Shown: piece after piece, positions 33,231 through 39,439 of the stretch
Numbering within the stretch: position 1 is the first letter of the stretch
Layout of the letters: every line of letters begins with the position of its first letter
Source: Paenibacillus sp. cl123
Lineage (GTDB): Bacteria > Bacillota > Bacilli > Paenibacillales > NBRC-103111
Reading direction: 5' to 3'
Assembly: GCF_900101595.1 (NCBI RefSeq)
Contig: NZ_FMYY01000006.1
Coordinates: forward strand, 262,833-326,832
Length of the DNA: 64,000 bases
The notes under the pieces: model-generated
Seen by the model: only the letters and a program-made list of their open reading frames with translations
Database searches by the model: none
What the model was told of the DNA's origin: nothing
Made by a program: the position numbers and the translations under genes

Positions 33231-33939
33231 CCCTGAACATATAACCGGAGCCGCGAATGTTCATCAAATACATCGGATGAGCGGGATCAGGCTCGATTTT
33301 CTTGCGGATGCTGCTGATATGGACGAAAATCGTCCGCGTATCGCCCACGCTGTCGCTTCCCCAAACTTCCTTGTACAGCTGATCGGGAGCGAAGACACGG
33401 TTCGGATGGGCTGCCAGATAGACGAGCAGCTGCATCTCTTTTACGGTGAGCGTACAGGTGGCGGAGCCGGTGTTCACGCGGAGGTGAGGCGGATCGATCT
33501 CCAGTCCGCCGATATGGATGACTTCGGATGCGGCCGCTGTCGGCGGTCTGGATCCGCCGCGGCCACGGGCCAGGGGGACGCGGCGAAGATTGGCCTGAAC
33601 CCTGGCGACAACGACGGCCGGATCGAACGGCTTCTCGATATAATCGTCCCCCCCGAGCTCCAGTCCCCGGACAATATCGCTCGACGAGGTATTGCAGCTG
33701 ATGAAAACGATCGGCACCTTCGAGACGCTGCGGATGCGGCGGCACACCTCGTAGCCATCCATATCGGGCAGCACGATATCCAGCAGCGCAAGGTCGGGGG
33801 ATTCGCGCTCGAAGCGCTCCAATCCTTCTTCGGCAGAGCCCGCTTCGATCACTGTGAAGCCTTGCGGCTCCAGGTAAAGCTTCAATAAATCGCGTATATC
33901 TTCGGTATCTTCGACAATAAGTATTTTTTCCTTGGCCAT
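33226..33939 (-). CDS. OmpR/PhoB-type response regulator (canonical receiver)
   Basis: A 237-residue regulator. The receiver is complete: E10-D11 acidic pocket, phosphoacceptor D54 in LALLDIVLPDMDGYEV, and K103 in DDYIEKPFDP. The winged helix starts at about 140 (IGGLEIDPPHLRVNTGSA, LTVKEMQLLVYLAAHPNRVF, VWGSDSVGDTRTIFVHISSI, IRGSGYMF). It lies 53 bases after its degenerate paralogue at 33993 on the same strand, so the pair is cotranscribed. The soluble kinase at 29177 is the only orphan kinase nearby and its likely donor. The stop codon sits in a dispersed repeat. Confidence 0.93.
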   Translation of the reverse strand: MAKEKILIVEDTEDIRDLLKLYLEPQGFTVIEAGSAEEGLERFERESPDLALLDIVLPDMDGYEVCRRIRSVSKVPIVFISCNTSSSDIVRGLELGGDDYIEKPFDPAVVVARVQANLRRVPLARGRGGSRPPTAAASEVIHIGGLEIDPPHLRVNTGSATCTLTVKEMQLLVYLAAHPNRVFAPDQLYKEVWGSDSVGDTRTIFVHISSIRKKIEPDPAHPMYLMNIRGSGYMFRG

Positions 33940-33992
33940 GTTCGGTCTCCTTGCGGGTGATCGCGCAGCGGGCGGGTTTAATCCGGTACGGC

Positions 33993-34718
33993 TTATTTGG
34001 GATCGAACTTATAGCCTACGCCGCGAATGTTATGAATATATACCGGCCGGGTCGGGTGCGGCTCCAGCTTTTTGCGCAGATTGCTGAGATGAACGATCAC
34101 GGTTCGCGTATTGCCGTGGCTCTCCAGACCCCAGACCGCGCTATACAGCTCCTCCAGCGTAAAAACGGAGCCCGGGTTCCTTGCCAGATAAACAAGCAGC
34201 TGGAATTCCTTGGTGACAAGCGCAACGGGCTCTCCGTCCAGCAGCACTTGAAAGCGGATGGGGTCGATCTCGAGACCCTTCCAGCAAAGGAGCTCCTCCC
34301 TGGCGGGCAGCGTCGCCGCAGGCTGCCACTTGCGGTCCCTGCGGAAAATGGCCGAGCGCCGCAGATTGGCCTGGACGCGAGCTACGACGACCTCGGGGCT
34401 GAAGGGCATGGCGATATAGTCGTCGGCGCCAAGCTCCAAGCCGTGAATGATATCCGCCGAGTTGGAACGGCCGCTCAGCATAACAATCGGTACATTCGAA
34501 TAGCTTCGAATCTGAGCGCATAGCTCCAGCCCGTCGTCGATCGGATGTGTGAGGTTCAAGAGGACGAGATCGGGCTCGAGCCTGTCGAATTGCTCGATCG
34601 CCTCCGCGGCATCTGCGGCTTCATGGACTTCGAAGCCCGTATGGGTCAGCAGCGTGATCAACATGGCGCGGGCTTCAGCCTCTACTTCCACGATAAGGAT
34701 CTTCTTCCGGGGGTTCAC
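33993..34718 (-). CDS. OmpR-type regulator with degenerate receiver
   Basis: A 241-residue regulator, clear paralogue of the next gene. The receiver has lost key residues: the phosphoacceptor aspartate is N55 (LVLLNLTHPIDDGLEL), the conserved lysine is M104 (DDYIAMPFSP), and one acidic-pocket residue is V12 (ILIVEVEAEA). I checked these codons in the DNA: AAC, ATG and GTA. The winged helix is intact (LCWKGLEIDPIRFQVLLDGE, VTKEFQLLVYLARNPGSVFT, VWGLESHGNTRTVIVHLSNL, IRGVGYKF). It therefore cannot be phosphorylated in the usual way and may act constitutively or as a heterodimer partner of its paralogue. GTG start after AAAGGAGG. Confidence 0.93.
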   Translation of the reverse strand: MNPRKKILIVEVEAEARAMLITLLTHTGFEVHEAADAAEAIEQFDRLEPDLVLLNLTHPIDDGLELCAQIRSYSNVPIVMLSGRSNSADIIHGLELGADDYIAMPFSPEVVVARVQANLRRSAIFRRDRKWQPAATLPAREELLCWKGLEIDPIRFQVLLDGEPVALVTKEFQLLVYLARNPGSVFTLEELYSAVWGLESHGNTRTVIVHLSNLRKKLEPHPTRPVYIHNIRGVGYKFDPK

Positions 34719-34907
34719 TGATAATGCCTCCTTTCCAGTGCCTTGGAGGCTGATTTCGAGACCGTGAATCGGAGCTGTGAGGCAGGGGAAGGAGCCGTCT
34801 CCACCGGAAGCTGTCGAAAAATCGAGCCCTTAGTTCGAAAGGCATAAGTATTAAGCATCTTTAAAATAATTGACCTTGATTTAAAACGGAATTTTCCAGG
34901 ATTACGG

Positions 34908-34946
34908 TATAATCTAAGTATACCATAGTTCATAGCATTTGCTATG
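34908..34946 (+). promoter_or_regulatory. TATAAT box and palindrome upstream of the CheY gene
   Basis: TATAAT (34908-34913) has no good -35. It is followed by CATAGCA-TT-TGCTATG (34931-34946), a perfect inverted repeat lying just past the expected start point, where a repressor could act. It serves the CheY-type gene at 35030; the two OmpR-type genes run the other way from this region. Confidence 0.45.
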
Positions 34947-35029
34947 CGACGGTAGACTTGATTCGACAAATTTACGCATGTATTTACAGATATAGGTCGA
35001 TTCGATGAATAAATGAGGAGGCGCTGAAG

Positions 35030-35389
35030 ATGGCTAAAGTACTTGTGGTGGACGATGCTGCATTCATGCGCGCGATCATCGGGGGCATGATAAAGGACCT
35101 CGGACATGAAGTCGTGGGCGAAGCCGAAAACGGGCTGGACGCTCTGCAGAAATATTCGCTGCTCAAGCCGGATTTCGTCACTCTGGATATTACGATGCCG
35201 GAGATGGACGGGGTCGAAGCGCTGCGCAACATTATGAAGCATGATAGCAGCGCCAAGGTTGTGATGTGCTCGGCGATGGGACAGCAGAGTCTGGTCATCG
35301 AAGCCATCAAGCTCGGCGCTAAAGATTTTCTGGTGAAGCCGATTCAGAAAGATCGCGTATACAGCTCGCTTCAGCGGCTGCTTGGATAG
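35030..35389 (+). CDS. cheY: CheY-like single-domain response regulator
   Basis: A 119-residue stand-alone receiver: DD at residues 8-9, phosphoacceptor D53 in FVTLDITMPEMDG, S81 in VMCSAMG and K103 in FLVKPIQKD. AFMRAIIGGMIKDLGHEVVG is the CheY-type helix 1. It lies outside any chemotaxis operon, so it may link to motility or carry phosphate within the neighbouring signalling genes. GAGGAGG precedes the ATG by eight bases. Monocistronic, with a hairpin 120 bases after the stop. Confidence 0.88.
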   Translation: MAKVLVVDDAAFMRAIIGGMIKDLGHEVVGEAENGLDALQKYSLLKPDFVTLDITMPEMDGVEALRNIMKHDSSAKVVMCSAMGQQSLVIEAIKLGAKDFLVKPIQKDRVYSSLQRLLG

Positions 35390-35506
35390 CAGGGAGGTCT
35401 GTTCCGATTATCGGGGAGATGAGGCTGGAGCGTCCCATCGCCATCCGGGGAGCGTGTGTCGTATGGGACTTCCGGGAAAACGACGGAGAGCAGTAAACGC
35501 TGAAAA

Positions 35507-35580
35507 AGAAGAAGCCCGGGCAGCGGACCGGCTCACCGTTCGGAGGAGCGGGGCGTCGGAGTCTGCGCGGGCTTCTTCTC
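35507..35580. terminator. long hairpin terminator
   Basis: AGAAGAAGCCCG (35507-35518) and CGGGCTTCTTCT (35568-35579) bound a GC-rich stem between the CheY gene and the convergent hydrolase gene. Confidence 0.75.
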
Positions 35581-35603
35581 TCTATGCATCCTGGAGCTGT
35601 CAT

Positions 35604-36077
35604 TTACTTCTGAACGTCGGTCATCACTTGATTGTACTGATCCTCGGACAATACACGGCGTGCTGTGACATAACGCTTGGCGTAATAGTTGTCCGACAAT
35701 TTGGTTATCACAACGCCTTCATCCGTAGCGGAGTGATAGAACTTGCCGTCTCCTACATACACGCCGACATGGGAGATGCCTTTGCCGTCGGTATTGAAGA
35801 ATACGAGATCGCCGGCGCGAAGCTCGCTTTTTTCAACCTTAACGCCTTCTTGCGCCTGGCTCTTGGAAGAGTGCGGCAGTTCGAGGCCAAGCTTGTTGAA
35901 TACCCAGGACGTGTAGCCGGAGCAATCAAAGCCTTTGAGCGTCGTTCCCGACCATTTATAAGGCGTGCCCAAACCCTCGTTAACCGCTGCGCTTAGTGGA
36001 GTTTCAGCAAAAGCGCTTCCAAGCGAAACACTTAAAAATAGTACAGTAGAGCAAACAAACCCGACAAGCTTCTTCAA
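35604..36077 (-). CDS. secreted NlpC/P60 (C40) cell-wall endopeptidase
   Basis: A 157-residue secreted hydrolase starting at TTG after AAGGGGAAA. A signal peptide (MKKLVGFVCSTVLFLSVSLG, SAFA cleavage) precedes a bare NlpC/P60 domain with FDCSGYTSWVFNKLGLELPH (catalytic Cys), SHVGVYVGDGKFYHSATD (catalytic His and third polar residue). It cuts peptidoglycan stem peptides. There is no SH3 or LysM domain, so binding to the wall is by the catalytic domain alone. Upstream 36078-36392 holds no gene I can support. Confidence 0.93.
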   Translation of the reverse strand: MKKLVGFVCSTVLFLSVSLGSAFAETPLSAAVNEGLGTPYKWSGTTLKGFDCSGYTSWVFNKLGLELPHSSKSQAQEGVKVEKSELRAGDLVFFNTDGKGISHVGVYVGDGKFYHSATDEGVVITKLSDNYYAKRYVTARRVLSEDQYNQVMTDVQK

Positions 36078-36392
36078 AAAAAGTTTCCCCTTCCGGTGCC
36101 TACGAGGTTAGCTGAAGGGTTCGGTTGAAGGTTCCCTATGATCACTCTAAAGCGAGACCAATTCACCCAAAAATGGTTCCCCCGTTTTCTACGACAGAAA
36201 TTCGGCAATATTTTCTTATTGTGTTGTTCAGAGTACAGGTATTCGAGCAAAAATGACGATTTCCTTCTTATGTCACAGAATTGTCACAATTGCAGTGTTT
36301 TAAGTGAAACCTTAGAGGTTAATAGTATGTCGTGTTTGACAAGCCTGACGGGTGCTGGCAAAAGGTGACGAAATCCGGCTGGCGGTGAACAT

Positions 36393-36430
36393 TTGACTTT
36401 CGTCAGCTGCGACACTACAATTTGTAGTGT
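36393..36430 (+). promoter_or_regulatory. sigma-A promoter with overlapping BlaI-type operator
   Basis: TTGACT (36393-36398), 17-bp spacer, TACAAT (36416-36421). The -10 box lies inside the palindrome ACACTACAA-T-TTGTAGTGT (36412-36430), the CTACA...TGTAG form bound by BlaI/MecI repressors. It autoregulates the blaI-like gene 16 bases on. Confidence 0.9.
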
Positions 36431-36445
36431 GAGGTGCGATCATTC

Positions 36446-36862
36446 ATGAAAATACAGAACTTCAAGTTTTATGAAAAAGGGCTTAACCGATTTTTCGGGC
36501 CGCTGGAGGCCAAGGTGCTCGATATTTTATGGGACCGGCCGGGGCAGTCCATCAAGGAGGTGCAGCAGAAGCTGGAGCGTCAGGAGGAGACGCTGAATTT
36601 CAACACGGTGATGACGGTGATGAACCGGCTTGTGTCCAAGGGGCTGCTGAGGAAAAGGCAGGAGGGCAGAGCTTCCGTGTATGAGCCTTTCGACACCAAG
36701 GAGCATTTTCTGGAGATGCAGTCGAAGGAAATCACGCATGAGCTGCTTGAGGACTTTGGTCCGCTTGTTGTCAGTCACATGCTCGACGCTCTGGAGGAGG
36801 CCGATGCGGAGATGATTGAGAAGCTGGAGCAAAAAATCAAAGAGTTAAAGAGGGAAACCTAG
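36446..36862 (+). CDS. BlaI/MecI/CopY family repressor
   Basis: A 138-residue winged-helix repressor. FFGPLEAKVLDILWDRPGQS, IKEVQQKLERQEETLNFNTV and MTVMNRLVSKGLLRKRQEGR are the DNA-binding core; RASVYEPFDTKEHFLEMQSK is the region where antirepressor proteases cut; the C-terminus dimerises. ATG at 36446 is preferred over GTG 36434, since GAGGTG precedes it by nine bases. It is followed after three bases by an M56 metallopeptidase. Both sit behind an operator that the protein should bind, and a second site lies before the YceI gene. Confidence 0.92.
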   Translation: MKIQNFKFYEKGLNRFFGPLEAKVLDILWDRPGQSIKEVQQKLERQEETLNFNTVMTVMNRLVSKGLLRKRQEGRASVYEPFDTKEHFLEMQSKEITHELLEDFGPLVVSHMLDALEEADAEMIEKLEQKIKELKRET

Positions 36863-36865
36863 ATC

Positions 36866-37714
36866 ATGTGGAAAAATCGGTCCAAACTTCTTTTTGCGAC
36901 TCCGCTGCTGATCGCGCTGCTCGTATGGGTGCAGATGGGGCTGTATGCGGCTCATGAGACATTCGGCTTGGCTCTGCGCTTCAATATTTTCGACTTGTGC
37001 AGCAGTCTGCTTCGGGCGATGGGCTTTGACTCCATCAACCCGCTGCTGAATGCTCTGGTGATCTACACGCTGCTCGTTAGCCTGTGGCTGATCGCCAAGC
37101 AGGCTTATGCGGCCCGGCACGCCGCCCGCAAGGTGCAGGAGCGCCGGCATGAGGAGCTGACGACATGGCTGCAGGCGAAATTCCCTGAGGACAAGCACGG
37201 CCTTACGGTCGTTAACGCCGCTCAGCCCTTTGCTTTGACGCTGGGCCTGTTTCGCCCGAAAATCGTGTTCTCAACCGGCCTGCTGGAGCTGCTCGATTCG
37301 CGGGAGGTGGAGGCCGTCTACTATCATGAGCGTCACCATCGCAAGCATCGCGATCCGCTTAAGACATTCACGCTGCAGCTGGTCAGCACCGTCATGTGGT
37401 ACATTCCGATACTTTCCTGGTGCAGCCATCATTACAAGATCGCCAGAGAAATTTTGGCTGACCACGAGGCGATGACGGTGATGGGCACGCCGGAAAGCCT
37501 GGGCAGCGCGCTGCTCAAGCTGCTCAAAAAGCCCTCCGCGCCTGCTGCGGATTTCGCTTATGTGTCGTTCGCCGATACCTCGATCCACTACCGGATCCAT
37601 CATATTATAGATCCCGAGACGGCTGTATCGCCGAGGCTGCCGATTAAGCTGGCGGCGATCTCGCTGCCGGTTGTGCTTGCGCTGACAGGCGTATTTTTTC
37701 TCTCCCTGCTTTAA
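36866..37714 (+). CDS. M56 family (BlaR1/MecR1-like) membrane metallopeptidase
   Basis: A 282-residue membrane protein with helices at about 10-28, 60-85, 170-190 and 263-281. The zinc site is YYHERHHRKHRDPLKTFTLQ (HERHH, a form of HExxH), with ILADHEAM as the later glutamate-bearing helix. PFALTLGLFRPKIVFSTGLL is also typical of M56. It lacks the penicillin-binding sensor domain of BlaR1, so what triggers it is unknown. Its likely substrate is the repressor encoded just before it. Confidence 0.9.
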   Translation: MWKNRSKLLFATPLLIALLVWVQMGLYAAHETFGLALRFNIFDLCSSLLRAMGFDSINPLLNALVIYTLLVSLWLIAKQAYAARHAARKVQERRHEELTTWLQAKFPEDKHGLTVVNAAQPFALTLGLFRPKIVFSTGLLELLDSREVEAVYYHERHHRKHRDPLKTFTLQLVSTVMWYIPILSWCSHHYKIAREILADHEAMTVMGTPESLGSALLKLLKKPSAPAADFAYVSFADTSIHYRIHHIIDPETAVSPRLPIKLAAISLPVVLALTGVFFLSLL

Positions 37715-37774
37715 GAGTCAAGGTGAATAGGAGTTTTCCTTCCATCGGGGCTTTTAAATTTTTTTACACATAAA

Positions 37775-37791
37775 CACTACGACCTGTAGTG
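37775..37791 (+). promoter_or_regulatory. second BlaI-type operator, before the YceI gene
   Basis: CACTAC-5-GTAGTG with the same spacing as at 36413-36429 (CACTAC-5-GTAGTG). No gene for it other than the YceI-like gene at 37816, so that gene joins the regulon. Confidence 0.8.
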
Positions 37792-37815
37792 CAATTCGGA
37801 GGAGGACTTTGGTTG

Positions 37816-38514
37816 ATGAAAACGAACAAATTGGTTATTGCGGCCGGCAGTTTGGTCATTTTGTTGGCAGGCGGCTACTGGGCTTACGATTATTACGCGG
37901 GCAATCATGTGGAGGTTAAGGATGTAATCTCGTCCTCGGCTGCAGCGCCGGGAGCGGGGGCCGCCGGTTCCTCGGGACAAGCCGTCCAGGCGGGCAGCAT
38001 CGACGGTCTATGGAAGATCGCGCCTGCTTCGGAAGTTTATTTCTCCGTGACAACGTCCAAGGAGACCGTCAACTTCGTCGTCACGCCGGTTCAAGGATCC
38101 TGGCAGCTCAATACGTCTTCGCCTGCGAAGTCGACAGCCGAGGGGAAGCTGGCACTGAGCACGCTGAGTTCAGGGAACGGGCAGCGCGATAATCACGTCA
38201 AGTCGGCCGACTATCTGAACATCGCCCAATACCCGGAGGCTACGTTCAAAGCGAAGTCGTTCGGGGAACTGCCGAAGGAGTGGAAGGAAGGTGTCAAGGT
38301 ACCCGTCGATCTGACGGGGACGCTGCAGGTGAAGGACAAGACGAAGGATGTCGTCTTCAAAAGCGAGGCGGTCTATGAGCAGGGACAGCTCAAGCTGCAG
38401 GGCGCTACGACGGTAACCTTCTCCGACTTCGGGATGAAGAACCCGCACACGGTTACCCTGGATACGCAAAATGAGCTCCAAGTGCAGCTTCGGCTGGTGC
38501 TGGAGCGAGGATAG
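37816..38514 (+). CDS. membrane-anchored YceI-like protein
   Basis: A 232-residue protein with one N-terminal helix (LVIAAGSLVILLAGGYWAYD) and an extracytoplasmic YceI domain. The lipocalin-like barrel is marked by DGLWKIAPASEVYFSVTTSK, NHVKSADYLNIAQYPEATFK, VPVDLTGTLQVKDKTKDVVF and TVTFSDFGMKNPHTVTLD. YceI proteins bind isoprenoids or other lipids. ATG at 37816 follows GGAGGA. It is under a BlaI-type operator with the upstream repressor and protease, which implies a cell-envelope stress response. A terminator follows. Confidence 0.9.
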   Translation: MKTNKLVIAAGSLVILLAGGYWAYDYYAGNHVEVKDVISSSAAAPGAGAAGSSGQAVQAGSIDGLWKIAPASEVYFSVTTSKETVNFVVTPVQGSWQLNTSSPAKSTAEGKLALSTLSSGNGQRDNHVKSADYLNIAQYPEATFKAKSFGELPKEWKEGVKVPVDLTGTLQVKDKTKDVVFKSEAVYEQGQLKLQGATTVTFSDFGMKNPHTVTLDTQNELQVQLRLVLERG

Positions 38515-38522
38515 ACACGGAC

Positions 38523-38553
38523 AAGCTGCCCGGAGCGAGACTTCGGGCAGCTT
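38523..38553. terminator. intrinsic terminator
   Basis: AAGCTGCCCG (38523) pairs with CGGGCAGCTT (38544-38553), followed by TGTTTATG. It ends the YceI gene. Confidence 0.85.
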
Positions 38554-38618
38554 TGTTTATGCCTGAGCGGTGTTTGCGGACGGACTTCGCTTGAGTGGGG
38601 CAAAACAACGCTCTGCGC

Positions 38619-39428
38619 CTAAGCCTTCTCCGCCCATAGCGCATACTGCGTCCCGATGGCCCATACCTTGAACAACATCTGGGCCAGCCGGTAAGCCTGC
38701 ACGCCGACCAGGGCGAGGAACCCGGCCCAGATGAAAGCCGAGGCCATCACGGCCGCCGCCGCTAAGGCCGTGATGGCCAGCACGATCAGAGCGGCCAGCA
38801 CAATCGCAGGCAGATGGCGCAGCGCGAAGATGGCGGCGAACAGCGGCGACCTGCCTCTCGTCAGGCCGATCTGCAGATGCATAAAGAACAGCTGGATGAG
38901 AAACAGATAGCCGACATAAGCCAAGAGGGCGGGGAGCAGCGCCTGACCCAGCTCCACGTAAGAGGCTTGCTTGGAGAAATGCCCCCACAGGTAAGGAGCC
39001 AGCCAGATGAGCGGAACCAGCATGAGCAGCAGCTGGAGCGCATAATACCCGAAGAAGGGCAGCGACAGCTTGCGCACGCCTTCTACAAACCGGTAGCCGG
39101 CATTCAGCTTCGTATGATGAAGCGAGTAGTAGACCCCCGCATTCAGCAGCGGATGCAGCAGAAGGCGAAGGCCAAGCAAGGCAAGCCCCCACCACAGCAG
39201 CGGATCTGCCATATCCGTCTTCATCAGCTGAAATTGGCCTTCGATCCAGAACAGCTGGACGGCTTCGGGCGACAGCTCGTTCGGATACCGGTGGAGCAGG
39301 GGAAGCAGGACGGATTGCACGAGCTTATACAGCGCCACTCCCCAAATCAGATGATAGGCGAAGAGGGCGAAGACGGCGAAGGGCTGCCCGCAGGCAAAGC
39401 TCCAGCCGGACTTGATTCGATTCCACAT
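38619..39428 (-). CDS. multi-helix membrane protein of unknown function
   Basis: A 269-residue membrane protein with about six helices (FAVFALFAYHLIWGVALYKL, LLWWGLALLGLRLLLHPLLN, FFGYYALQLLLMLVPLIWLA, LLPALLAYVGYLFLIQLFFM, ALIVLAITALAAAAVMASAF). It begins 11 bases after the M1 peptidase stop, downstream in the same operon, with GAGGTGATC before the ATG. No domain recognised. It may partner the peptidase in the membrane, by gene order only. Confidence 0.7.
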   Translation of the reverse strand: MWNRIKSGWSFACGQPFAVFALFAYHLIWGVALYKLVQSVLLPLLHRYPNELSPEAVQLFWIEGQFQLMKTDMADPLLWWGLALLGLRLLLHPLLNAGVYYSLHHTKLNAGYRFVEGVRKLSLPFFGYYALQLLLMLVPLIWLAPYLWGHFSKQASYVELGQALLPALLAYVGYLFLIQLFFMHLQIGLTRGRSPLFAAIFALRHLPAIVLAALIVLAITALAAAAVMASAFIWAGFLALVGVQAYRLAQMLFKVWAIGTQYALWAEKA

Positions 39429-39439
39429 CAGTGATCACC

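Noticed and set aside
36138..36368. A 76-codon open frame between the NlpC/P60 gene and the BlaI gene
   Set aside because: No ribosome site, no known domain, AT-rich noncoding make-up, and it runs up to the promoter region of the BlaI gene.
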